Shown here: positions 7,891-16,217 of the stretch, piece by piece
How the letters are laid out: every line of letters begins with the position of its first letter
How positions within the stretch are numbered: the first letter of the stretch is position 1
Origin: JBFWRK01 sp050248955
GTDB taxonomy: Bacteria > Actinomycetota > Acidimicrobiia > Acidimicrobiales > Ilumatobacteraceae
Direction: 5' to 3'
NCBI GenBank assembly: GCA_050248955.1
Contig: JBFWRK010000001.1
Coordinates: 434,001 to 498,000, forward strand
DNA: 64,000 bases
Notes under the pieces: model-generated
The model's database searches: none
What the model saw: the letters and a program-made list of their open reading frames with translations, nothing else
Told to the model about the DNA's origin: nothing
Program-made: the position numbers and the translations under genes

Positions 7891-9222
7891 ATGCGTCGAA
7901 CCCTCCCTGTCATCGTCGCCGCGCTGACGATCGGTGGGCTCTGGGTCGGCACGGGCGACGCGGCAACGTCGCCGCCGCTGCCCGACATCTCCGACGGCGC
8001 GGTTGCGTCCGTCCTCGCCGTGCGCTCGCCGATCGTCACCGATGCGGTCTCGGTCGCCGAGACGAGCGACCTCAGCCCGGCCGTCGAAGCCGCTGCGGCA
8101 CGGGCTGCACTGCAGGCCGGCGCGGCGGCCGTGCCCGGGCGGAGCGCCTCGATCGGCATGACGCAGGTGGTCCGTGGGGCCACACCGGTGCAGGTCGCGC
8201 CGGCCGGTTTCGCGTTCCCGATGGGCGTCACGATCCTGCCGCCCGACGGCGCCGCGGCGGTCATGTCGTCGACCGTGTCCGGCGTGATCGCCCAGGGCCA
8301 GATCGTGATGGGCCGCACGACCGCTGACCTGCGTGGTGCCGCCCCCGGCGACGTCGTGTCGCTCGTCGCCGCCAATGGCGCGGTCTTCTCCTACACGATC
8401 GGGTACGTCGCCGCCGATGCAGAGGTCGGTGGCACCGAGATCGTGATGTCACCAGCACTCGCCGACCAACTCGGCGCAACGCAGGTGAGCCGGGTGCTCA
8501 TCTGGGGGTTCGCGTCGCGTGCGGCGATCGATGCCACGCTCGCCGCGAACGGGCTCGAGCGCGCCGGCGTGCGGATCAGCCGTTCGTGGTCGCCGCCGAG
8601 CCCCGACAGCACGCACGGCCTCGCCCGGACGAAGCAACTCGTCGGCGAGTTCGCCTATCGGGTGAACGCGAACGGATCCGTGTCCCTGGCGAACGACTGG
8701 GCCGCGCTCAACATCACGCGGCGCAGCTACGACTCGATCCCGATCCGGGCGAGCTGCAACAACGCGATCATCCCGTCCCTGCAGGGCGCGCTGACCGAAG
8801 TGGCAGCCGTCGGCCTGGCCGGCGAGATCGACGTCGTGAACGCGAACACCTACGGCGGGTGCTTCTACCCACGCTTCAACCGGGTCACCGGGAACCTCGG
8901 CTTCCTGTCCCGCCACAGCTGGGGCCAGGCGTTCGACACGAACACGGTCACCAACGCCCAGGGCGCCGTCCCGAAGATGCACTGTGACGTCGTGCGGATC
9001 TTCCGCAAGTGGGGCTTCGCGTGGGGCGGCAACTTCAACACGCCGGACGGCATGCACTTCGAGTACGTCGGTGAGCGGCGTGACCAGATCGCCTACCCGT
9101 CGAAGTACTGCCCGAACATCATCGCCGGGACGAGCTCGGTCCCGCAGTCGAACAACGCCGCGTCCGCCGCGCCGGCAGCGACCGAACGCGACACCATGTT
9201 CTCCTCGGACGGCTTCGGCTGA
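7891..9222 (+). CDS. Secreted M15-family (VanY-like) peptidase
   Basis: A 443-residue exported protein. It starts with an RR-containing signal peptide (about 1-24, cleavage near GDA). Residues about 95-230 form a domain resembling SAF or other beta-rich cell-wall modules. The C-terminus is an M15 zinc D,D-peptidase-like domain: SRHSWGQAFDTN near 343 matches SxHxxGxAxD, with the His and Asp ligands, and DGMHFEY near 385 gives the second His. It probably trims peptidoglycan stem peptides. TACGGT (7877-7882) lies 8 bases before the ATG at 7891, which favours this start over the ATG at 7870. It diverges from lysS. Confidence 0.85.
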   Translation: MRRTLPVIVAALTIGGLWVGTGDAATSPPLPDISDGAVASVLAVRSPIVTDAVSVAETSDLSPAVEAAAARAALQAGAAAVPGRSASIGMTQVVRGATPVQVAPAGFAFPMGVTILPPDGAAAVMSSTVSGVIAQGQIVMGRTTADLRGAAPGDVVSLVAANGAVFSYTIGYVAADAEVGGTEIVMSPALADQLGATQVSRVLIWGFASRAAIDATLAANGLERAGVRISRSWSPPSPDSTHGLARTKQLVGEFAYRVNANGSVSLANDWAALNITRRSYDSIPIRASCNNAIIPSLQGALTEVAAVGLAGEIDVVNANTYGGCFYPRFNRVTGNLGFLSRHSWGQAFDTNTVTNAQGAVPKMHCDVVRIFRKWGFAWGGNFNTPDGMHFEYVGERRDQIAYPSKYCPNIIAGTSSVPQSNNAASAAPAATERDTMFSSDGFG

Positions 9223-9258
9223 GGCGGCTGACCCGATTCGGGTCGGTACAGTCACGGC

Positions 9259-10620
9259 GTGCCACTGCACTTCGTCATCATCGGCGGCGGACCCGCCGGC
9301 AACACCGCGGCCACGTACGCGGCGCGCCTCGGCGCGACCGTCACGGTCGTCGAGCGTGACGTCATCGGCGGCGCAGCCCACCTGTGGGACTGCATCCCGT
9401 CGAAGACGATGATCGCCACCGGCGGCGCGATGAGCTTCAGCCGGCGCATCCGCGGCATGGGGCTCGAACAGAGCGATCCCGAGGTCGACGCCATCGCCCT
9501 GACCGATCGCATCGAGTCGATCAAGGGGCACTTGCAGAAGAACGTCACCCGCCTCCTGGAGTCGCAGGGCGTGCGGCTGATCAGTGGTGTCGCCCGATTC
9601 ACCTCGCCGCGCGACATCGTCGTCGATGCTGCCGACGGGAGCACGATCGATCTCCGTGCCGACGCGGTCCTGATCGCCACCGGGTCGCGTCCCCGCATCC
9701 CCGAGTGGTGCCAGCCCGACGGCGAGCGGATCCTCACGACGCGCGACTGCTACCCGCCGAAGGAGTTCCCGGAGAGCATCACGGTGATCGGCTCCGGCGT
9801 CACCGGCGTCGAGTTCGTCCACATGTTCTCGTCGTTCGGCAGCGGCGTGACGCTCGTCGTCAGCCGCCAGCAGGTGCTGCCGAACAAGGACCCCGAGGTC
9901 GCGGCGGTGCTCGAGGACGACTTCCTGCGGCGCGGCGTGCGGCTGCTGAAGGGTGCCCGCGCGACGTCGATCGAGCGCGACGGGGACGAGGTGACGGTGC
10001 GCTGCGACGACGGCCGCGTGGTCCGCAGCTCGCACGCCGTGCTCGCGATCGGGTCCGTTCCGAACAGTGACGATCTCGGTCTGGACGCCGCCGGTGTCGA
10101 GCTCGACAGCGGCTACGTCCACATCAACCACCACTGCCAGAGCAACCAGCAGCACATCTACGCCGCCGGCGACGTCAGCGGGAAGCTGCCGCTCAGCTCG
10201 GTCGCCTCGATGCAGGGCCGCAAGGTCGCCGAGCACGTGATGGGCCTGCATACCCGTGAGCACCGCCACCTCGACTACGACAAGGCGGCATCGGCGATCT
10301 TCACCGAACCCGAGATCGCCGATGTCGGTCTCGCCGAGGCGGAAGCGTTCGCCGTCGGGCGCAAGATCCGGGTCACCAAGGTGCCGTTCTCGGCGACGCC
10401 GAAGGCGCTGATCAACAACGACCCGCGCGGCTTCGTGAAGATCATCTCCGACCCGGCGACGGGCGTCGTGCTCGGCGGGTCGATCGTCGGCCGCCACGCC
10501 GGTGAGCTGATCAGCGTGATCGCCCTCGCCGTCACCGCGAACCTGAAGGTGACCGACATCGTCGAGAGCCTGCTCGTGCACCCGGCCCTCTCGGAGGCAC
10601 TGGCCGAAGCGGCCGAGTAG
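9259..10620 (+). CDS. LpdA-like NAD(P)H flavoprotein (quinone reductase type) lacking one redox Cys
   Basis: A 453-residue pyridine nucleotide-disulfide oxidoreductase. FAD site IIGGGPAGNTAATYAARLG (about 7-25), NAD(P) site TVIGSGVTGVEFVHMFSSFG (about 175), second FAD contact IYAAGDV near 300, and a C-terminal dimerisation domain. The disulfide motif, CxxxxC in lipoamide dehydrogenase, is GGAAHLWDCIPSK: the first Cys is Ala, so normal dithiol chemistry is not possible. Mycobacterial LpdA (Rv3303c) is a family relative without lipoamide activity, and quinone reduction is the likely role. The GTG at 9259 follows TACAGT (9247-9252) by 6 bases. Confidence 0.88.
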   Translation: MPLHFVIIGGGPAGNTAATYAARLGATVTVVERDVIGGAAHLWDCIPSKTMIATGGAMSFSRRIRGMGLEQSDPEVDAIALTDRIESIKGHLQKNVTRLLESQGVRLISGVARFTSPRDIVVDAADGSTIDLRADAVLIATGSRPRIPEWCQPDGERILTTRDCYPPKEFPESITVIGSGVTGVEFVHMFSSFGSGVTLVVSRQQVLPNKDPEVAAVLEDDFLRRGVRLLKGARATSIERDGDEVTVRCDDGRVVRSSHAVLAIGSVPNSDDLGLDAAGVELDSGYVHINHHCQSNQQHIYAAGDVSGKLPLSSVASMQGRKVAEHVMGLHTREHRHLDYDKAASAIFTEPEIADVGLAEAEAFAVGRKIRVTKVPFSATPKALINNDPRGFVKIISDPATGVVLGGSIVGRHAGELISVIALAVTANLKVTDIVESLLVHPALSEALAEAAE

Positions 10621-10624
10621 CGAC

Positions 10625-10638
10625 CCGCTGTTCAGCGG
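10625..10638. terminator. Short hairpin spanning the DUF389 stop
   Basis: CCGCTG and CAGCGG are separated by two bases. The element lies between the lpd-like stop (10618-10620) and includes the DUF389 stop (10632-10634). With so small a loop it is a weak terminator candidate for this convergent pair. Confidence 0.35.
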
Positions 10639-11579
10639 CGGTGGTGAGGCGCCTGCTGGTACCGGCCGCGCAGCGAGCGCTGCATGCTGAGCGTGATCGC
10701 GCCCACCACCACGAGGCAGACGACGTTGATCGTCAGCTGCCGTAGCGAGCCGAGTGCCTCGTCGGCGTTCGTCGTGGCGATGCCGAGGCCGATGTCGGCG
10801 ATCGCCGGGATCGTCGTCACGGAGATCAGGACGCCGACGAGCGTGCCGGTCCTCGTGAGCGTGAGCGAGAGGACGCCGGCGACTGCCGCAGCGGCGGCGA
10901 CGATCGGCGCGAAGAAGTCGGGCTGCGCGATGAACCCCGTCAGCGGACGGCCGGGGATGTACGTCGGCGGGATCCGGTCGATCGCCCGCAGCGCCACGCC
11001 GAGGAGGCAAGCGATGGCGATCGCCGCGATCGTGCCAACCGTGAACGTCACCGCGCCGCGCTTCAGCAGCGGCCAGTCGCGGGCATGGAGCCCGAACGCC
11101 ATCGCGGCGAGCGAGCCGTACTCCGGGCCGACGACCATCGCGCCCACGATCAGGATCGGTGAATCGGTCAACACGCCGACGGCAGCGATCAGCGACCCGA
11201 CCAGGAAGAAGGCGAGGAACTGGATCGAGAGACCGCTGTCGGCGGCGACGGTCTCCTTCACCTCACTCCAGATGACCGCGCCTTCCGCATCGCCAGGGGC
11301 GAGGCGCGCTGCCCGGTCCGATCCGGCGCCCATCGAGAACTCGGTGTGCTCGAGTGAGAAGGCTCCCTCGCGATGGACGTCGTGGGCCTGCAGGAGCGCG
11401 ACGATCTCGTCCGCCGCCTCCCGGACGACGTCGAACAGGACCAGGTGGCCCTCGGGCTCGTCGGCGACGCCGGCCACGACGACGATGTTGCACACGGCGA
11501 CGTGCTCTCGGAGATCATCGAGCAGCGCGCGGTGCAACCGCTCGGGCACCACCGCCCTGACGTGGAGGAGCGAGGACAT
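10632..11579 (-). CDS. DUF389 membrane protein
   Basis: A 315-residue protein of the DUF389 family. A soluble N-terminal domain (about 1-115) precedes five or six hydrophobic segments beginning LSIQFLAFFLVGSLIAAVGVLTDSPILIVGAMVVGPEYG, followed by helices around TVGTIAAIAIACLLGVAL and LVGVLISVTTIPAIADIGLG. The function of the family is not established; transport or mechanosensing has been suggested only by structure. The ATG at 11579 is preceded by GGGAGG. It is 21 bases downstream of the carboxylase stop on the same strand and may be co-transcribed with it. Confidence 0.85.
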   Translation of the reverse strand: MSSLLHVRAVVPERLHRALLDDLREHVAVCNIVVVAGVADEPEGHLVLFDVVREAADEIVALLQAHDVHREGAFSLEHTEFSMGAGSDRAARLAPGDAEGAVIWSEVKETVAADSGLSIQFLAFFLVGSLIAAVGVLTDSPILIVGAMVVGPEYGSLAAMAFGLHARDWPLLKRGAVTFTVGTIAAIAIACLLGVALRAIDRIPPTYIPGRPLTGFIAQPDFFAPIVAAAAAVAGVLSLTLTRTGTLVGVLISVTTIPAIADIGLGIATTNADEALGSLRQLTINVVCLVVVGAITLSMQRSLRGRYQQAPHHRR

Positions 11580-11600
11580 CGGCCTCCCGCTGTGCGAGCG

Positions 11601-13367
11601 CTACGCGATGACGACGACGACGTCGCCGGCGCCGACGGTGTCGCCCGTGGCGACCTTGATCTCCTTGACCGTGCCCGACATCTCGGCCTGGAGCTGGTTC
11701 TCCATCTTCATCGCCTCGAGGACGACGACTGCCTGACCGGCCTCGACGGCTTGGCCGATCTCGACGAGCACCTTCACGATCGTGCCCTGCATGGGTGCCG
11801 TGACGTCGCCGGAACCGCCGCCGGCGCTGCTGCTGCCGGCCGCGCGCGCCGGCTTCCTGGCCGCACCCTGTGCGCCGGCCACGGCGACGAGCGGCGTGTC
11901 CGGCACCCACAGCTTCACGGTGAAGCGCTTGCCGTTGACCTCGACGGTCGTCGAACGCTCGACGAGCGGTGCCTCGCCGTCCTGGGACGGCGCGGGTGGC
12001 TGCGGCGCCCCGATGTGCGACAGATCGAGCACTTCCTCGACCCACTTGGTCGAGTGCGTGACGTCCTGGAAGTCCTGGTGGCGGAGGATCGCGAGATCGG
12101 CCGGGATGGTCGTCGCGACGCCCTCGATCACCATCTCCTCGAGTGCCCGGATGGTGCGCGCGATCGCCGTCGGGCGGTCCTTGCCCCACACGATCAGCTT
12201 GCCGACGAGGTTGTCGTAGTACTGGCTGATCTCGTCGCCCGACTCGTAGCCGGCGTCGAAGCGGATGCCGAAGCCGTCCGGCGGGACGAGCTTGCGGATC
12301 GGTCCGGGCGAGGGCAGGAACGCGCCCCCCGCCGGGTTCTCGGCGTTGATCCGGATCTCGATGCCGTGGCCGTGTCGGCGGGCGGCGATCTCGTCCTGCG
12401 TCATCGGCAGCCGCTCACCGGAGGCGACGCGGATCTGCCACTCGACGAGATCGATGCCCGTGATCACCTCGGTCACGGGATGCTCCACCTGGAGCCGGGT
12501 GTTCATCTCGAGGAAGAAGAAGTCGCCGTCCTGGTAGATGAACTCGACGGTGCCGGCGTTGTAGTACCCGACGGCCTTCGCGGCCTTCACCGCCGCTGCG
12601 CCCATCGCCTCTTCGACACCGTCCGGCAGCCCCGGCGCGGGCGCCTCCTCGATCAGCTTCTGGTGGCGGCGCTGCGCGGAGCAGTCGCGCGTGCTGACCC
12701 AGACCACGTCGCCGTGCTGGTCGCCGACGATCTGGACCTCGATGTGGCGCGGCCAGGTGAGGTAGCGCTCGACGTACACCTCGTCGCGGCCGAAGAAGGC
12801 CTTCGCCTCGCGTTGCGCGCTCTCCATCATCTCGGCCACGGAGCCCGCCGCGTGCACGACCTTCATGCCGCGGCCGCCGCCGCCGAACGCGGCCTTGATC
12901 GCGATCGGCCAGCCATGGGCGTTGCCGAAGTCGCTGATCTCCTGGGCGCTCTGCGCGAACTCGGTGGTGCCCGGCACGATCGGTGCGCCACCGCGGAGCG
13001 CGGCCTTGCGCGACGACACCTTGTCGCCCATCTCGTCGATCGCGGTCGCCGGCGGGCCGATGAACGCGACACCCATCTCGGAGATCGCGCGGGCGAAGTC
13101 AGCGTTCTCCGAGAAGAACCCGTAACCGGGGTGCACGCCGTCCGCGCCGCTGCGGCGGATGGCATCCAGGATCGCCTCGGTGTTGAGGTAGCTCTCCGCT
13201 GCTGTCTGGCCGCCGAGGGCATACGCCTCGTCGGCGAGGCGGACGTGGAGCGCGTTGCGATCGAGCTCGGAGTAGACGGCGACCGTCTGCACGCCGAGCT
13301 CCCGGGCGGCCCGGATGACCCGGACGGCGATCTCACCACGGTTGGCGATCAAGATCTTCTGGAGCAC
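11601..13367 (-). CDS. Acyl-CoA carboxylase alpha chain (biotin carboxylase plus biotin carrier)
   Basis: A 588-residue fusion: biotin carboxylase (VLQKILIANRGEIAVRVIRA at the start, ATP-grasp glycine loop GGGGRGMK, EMNTRLQVEHPVTE active-site block) and a C-terminal biotinyl domain with VLEAMKMENQ, whose Lys carries biotin. An Ala/Gly/Ser linker joins them. The alpha chain carboxylates biotin for acetyl- or propionyl-CoA carboxylase; a separate beta chain is not in this window. The GTG at 13367 matches homologues. An upstream TTG at 13376 with AAGG 6 bases before it is a fair alternative. The gene is divergent from the biotin ligase, with start codons only 10-19 bases apart. Confidence 0.93.
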   Translation of the reverse strand: MLQKILIANRGEIAVRVIRAARELGVQTVAVYSELDRNALHVRLADEAYALGGQTAAESYLNTEAILDAIRRSGADGVHPGYGFFSENADFARAISEMGVAFIGPPATAIDEMGDKVSSRKAALRGGAPIVPGTTEFAQSAQEISDFGNAHGWPIAIKAAFGGGGRGMKVVHAAGSVAEMMESAQREAKAFFGRDEVYVERYLTWPRHIEVQIVGDQHGDVVWVSTRDCSAQRRHQKLIEEAPAPGLPDGVEEAMGAAAVKAAKAVGYYNAGTVEFIYQDGDFFFLEMNTRLQVEHPVTEVITGIDLVEWQIRVASGERLPMTQDEIAARRHGHGIEIRINAENPAGGAFLPSPGPIRKLVPPDGFGIRFDAGYESGDEISQYYDNLVGKLIVWGKDRPTAIARTIRALEEMVIEGVATTIPADLAILRHQDFQDVTHSTKWVEEVLDLSHIGAPQPPAPSQDGEAPLVERSTTVEVNGKRFTVKLWVPDTPLVAVAGAQGAARKPARAAGSSSAGGGSGDVTAPMQGTIVKVLVEIGQAVEAGQAVVVLEAMKMENQLQAEMSGTVKEIKVATGDTVGAGDVVVVIA

Positions 13368-13386
13368 GAGTGCCAATGTTTGCCTT

Positions 13387-14097
13387 ATGAAGGGTGCGAA
13401 CGCCACATCGCCGCACGAATGGCCCGCGCCCTGGCGCGTGCAGGTCGTCGAGGAGACCGGTTCGACGAACGCCGATCTGCTCGTGGCCGGACGATCCGGC
13501 GCACCGCACGGCACGGTGCTCGTCGCCGACCACCAGACGGCTGGGCGGGGTCGGCTCGATCGAACGTGGGACGCGCCGCCTGCTGCGAACCTCCTCGTCT
13601 CACTGCTGTTCCGTGACGCCGGCACCGACCCACGGGAGCTGACGCGGCGGGTGGCGATCGCCGCCGTGCACGCCTGCGAGGCCGTCGCCGGGGTCCGGCC
13701 GGTGCTCAAGTGGCCGAACGACCTGCTGCTCGACGACCGAAAGCTGGCAGGGATCCTCGCCCAGGGCGGGCCGAATCTCGAGTTCGTGGTCGTCGGGCTG
13801 GGACTGAACATCGGATGGGCGCCGGAGGGTGCCGCACGGCTGCCGACGGGCACTCGCGATGACGTCCTGCTGGCGCTGCTCGAGGCGCTCGGCGAGCTGC
13901 CGGCCGACATCGGCGCCGAGTACCGCTCGTTGCTCGGCACCCTCGGTGAGCTGGTGCGGGTGGAGTTGCCGAACGGTTCGTTCAGCGGTACCGCGGTCGA
14001 TGTCGACGACGCGGGCAGGCTGGTCGTGGACACCGGATCGGAGCGGCGCGTGGTCGATGTCGGTGACGTGATCCACATGCGCCGCGTGGCACGGTGA
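13387..14097 (+). CDS. birA: Biotin--[acetyl-CoA-carboxylase] ligase
   Basis: A 236-residue biotin protein ligase that makes biotinyl-AMP and attaches biotin to the carrier Lys, here presumably of the divergent carboxylase. Motifs are ETGSTNADLL (biotin pocket), GRGRLDRTW (adenylate loop), KWPNDLLL (catalytic Lys region) and LGLNIG, with a short C-terminal SH3-like domain. There is no N-terminal winged-helix DNA-binding domain, so it is a monofunctional ligase, not a repressor of the E. coli type. The ATG at 13387 leaves almost no intergenic space to the carboxylase start. Confidence 0.93.
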   Translation: MKGANATSPHEWPAPWRVQVVEETGSTNADLLVAGRSGAPHGTVLVADHQTAGRGRLDRTWDAPPAANLLVSLLFRDAGTDPRELTRRVAIAAVHACEAVAGVRPVLKWPNDLLLDDRKLAGILAQGGPNLEFVVVGLGLNIGWAPEGAARLPTGTRDDVLLALLEALGELPADIGAEYRSLLGTLGELVRVELPNGSFSGTAVDVDDAGRLVVDTGSERRVVDVGDVIHMRRVAR

Positions 14098-14135
14098 CGC
14101 CGGTCGGGGCCGCCCAGCCGATACCGTCGTGACCC

Positions 14136-15170
14136 ATGGTACGGAACCCGGGAGGCGCGCAGTCGCGTCTCGGAACCGCCCGCTGGGTGAGCGGTGCGGG
14201 CCTGTTCCTCGCGATCGCCGTCGGCGGCTCGACGATCCTCGTCTCGCAGAGCGAGAGCGAGGCCGGGTCGATCACCGTCGACGAGCAGGTCGCGCCCGCG
14301 CTGTCCGACGTGGACCCCGGGGCGACGGTCGAGACCTTCCTGCTCGTCGGCTCGGACACCCGCGCCGGGGCAGACCCGACCGATCCTGACTTCGGGGGCA
14401 TCGGCGACGCGACCGAGACCGATGGCCGCCGGTCCGACACGATCATGCTCCTCCGCCACGACATGGCTCGCGGTGAGGCATCGCTGCTCTCGCTCCCGCG
14501 CGACCTGTGGCTCGAGATCGCCGACACCGGCCACGAAGCACGCATCAACTCGGCCTACTCGAAGGGCACCAACGTGCTCGTCGACACGATCGAGGCGCAC
14601 CTCGGCGTCGCCATCAACCACTACATCGAGGTCGACTTCCAGGGGTTCAAGCAGCTCGTCGACGCGGTCGACGGCGTGCCGGCCTGCTTCGAGTACGCGA
14701 CCCGTGACAAGTACACCGGCCTGTCCGTACCCGACGCCGGTTGCTACACGCTCGACGGCGTCCAGTCGCTCCAGTACACGCGGTCTCGCCACTTCCAGGA
14801 GTTCCGTGACGGCAAGTGGGCCGAGGACATCCGCTCCGACCTCGGGCGGATCGCCCGCCAGCAGCAGTTCATCCTCGCCGCGGTCACGAAGGCGCAGGGG
14901 CGGATCTCCGAGAACCCGTTCACGCTCGACGCGTTGATCGGCGCGGCGCGGGCTGCGCTCGTCGTCGACCCGGACCTCGACGTGTTCCGCCTCGCGGCGC
15001 GGTTCTCCGACCTGTCCGCCGAGAACATCGTCGCCTACCAGCTGCCTGTGCGGCCGAAGAAGATCGACGGTGCCGACGTGCTGTTGCTCAACGAGGACGA
15101 GTCGCAGCCGATCATTGACTTCTTCACCGGGCGTGGGCCCGCTCCCACGACCACCGTTCCGGAGGGCTGA
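14136..15170 (+). CDS. LytR-CpsA-Psr (LCP) family glycopolymer ligase 1
   Basis: A 344-residue membrane-anchored LCP protein: one N-terminal transmembrane helix (about 20-37) and an extracytoplasmic LCP domain (about 60-250) with FLLVGSDTRAG, RRSDTIMLLRHD and SLPRDLWLEI, the Arg/Asp residues that bind polyprenyl pyrophosphate and metal. LCP enzymes transfer lipid-linked glycans to peptidoglycan. The ATG at 14136 follows TACCGT (14122-14127) by 8 bases. A second LCP gene starts two bases after its stop, and dTDP-rhamnose genes follow, which suggests attachment of a rhamnose-containing polymer. Confidence 0.92.
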   Translation: MVRNPGGAQSRLGTARWVSGAGLFLAIAVGGSTILVSQSESEAGSITVDEQVAPALSDVDPGATVETFLLVGSDTRAGADPTDPDFGGIGDATETDGRRSDTIMLLRHDMARGEASLLSLPRDLWLEIADTGHEARINSAYSKGTNVLVDTIEAHLGVAINHYIEVDFQGFKQLVDAVDGVPACFEYATRDKYTGLSVPDAGCYTLDGVQSLQYTRSRHFQEFRDGKWAEDIRSDLGRIARQQQFILAAVTKAQGRISENPFTLDALIGAARAALVVDPDLDVFRLAARFSDLSAENIVAYQLPVRPKKIDGADVLLLNEDESQPIIDFFTGRGPAPTTTVPEG

Positions 15171-15172
15171 CG

Positions 15173-16156
15173 TTGCGTCGCGTCCGCCGTAACGGGCACC
15201 TGACCGTGGCCGCCGGCCTCGTGGCCGTCACCGCGGGTGCGCTCGGCGTCGGCCTCGGCGCGACCGCCCGCGCCCGGATCGACGAGATCCCGCGCATCGA
15301 CTCGCTCGCCGGCGTGCTCAGCCCGGCTGGTCCGATCGAGAACTACCTCCTCGTCGGATCCGACAGTCGGGCGGGCGCTGACCCGACGGATCCGGACTTC
15401 GGCGGGATCGGTGACGAGTCGCAGACCGGCGGCAAGCGGTCGGACACGATCATGGTGTTGCGCTACGACCGCGGCACCGGGGACGTCGCGCTCGTGTCGC
15501 TCCCGCGCGACCTGTGGGTCGAGATCGCCGGCGGCGGGTCGAATCGGATCAACGCTGCGTACGCGCAAGGTCCCGAGGTGCTCGTCGCCACGGTCCAGAC
15601 AGCGCTCGGGATCCCGGTGCACCACTACGTCGAAGTCGACTTCCAAGGCTTCAAGCGGCTCGTGGACGCCGTGGGTGGTGTCGAGGTGTGCTTCGAGTTC
15701 GCCGCGCGCGACCTGCACACCGGGCTGAACATCCCCGACCCTGGCTGCTACGTGCTCGACGGCGTCCAGGGACTCCAGTACGCCCGGTCGCGGTACTACG
15801 AGCAGTTCGTCGACGGCGACTGGCAGATCGACGGGACCGCCGACATCGGACGCACCGCCCGCCAGCAGGCGTTCATCGAGGCGGCGATGACGGCCGCGAT
15901 CGACTCGACGACGAGCAACCCGTTCCGTGCCGCATCGCTGATCGACGCCGGGGTCGACTCGCTGCTGGTCGACACCGCGCTCGACGTACCGACGATGGCG
16001 CGCCAGTTGCGACCGGTCGCATCGAGCGGCGCGCAGCGCTATGCGCTCGCGGTGCGCGGCACCGAGATCGACGGCAAGTCGGTGCTGGTGCTGCAGGACG
16101 AAGCGCTCGCGGTGATCGCCTACTTCCAGGGCGGACCACCGCCGGTGGGCTCGTGA
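15173..16156 (+). CDS. LCP family glycopolymer ligase 2 (tandem paralogue)
   Basis: A 327-residue paralogue of the preceding protein. The two share AGADPTDPDFGGIGD, SDTIM and LPRDLW blocks, so they arose by tandem duplication. One N-terminal helix (about 9-30) precedes the LCP domain. The start is a TTG at 15173, supported by GGAGGG (15161-15166) six bases upstream; no ATG or GTG is suitably placed. Translation is likely coupled to the first copy. Both copies keep the Arg and Asp residues of the active site, so both may be functional, perhaps with different glycan or wall preferences. Confidence 0.9.
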   Translation: MRRVRRNGHLTVAAGLVAVTAGALGVGLGATARARIDEIPRIDSLAGVLSPAGPIENYLLVGSDSRAGADPTDPDFGGIGDESQTGGKRSDTIMVLRYDRGTGDVALVSLPRDLWVEIAGGGSNRINAAYAQGPEVLVATVQTALGIPVHHYVEVDFQGFKRLVDAVGGVEVCFEFAARDLHTGLNIPDPGCYVLDGVQGLQYARSRYYEQFVDGDWQIDGTADIGRTARQQAFIEAAMTAAIDSTTSNPFRAASLIDAGVDSLLVDTALDVPTMARQLRPVASSGAQRYALAVRGTEIDGKSVLVLQDEALAVIAYFQGGPPPVGS

Positions 16157-16217
16157 GGGCTCTCGCCGCCCGGCGAGGTGCTGTGCGAGACTCGCCGGTC
16201 GTCATGAGGAGCGTGTC

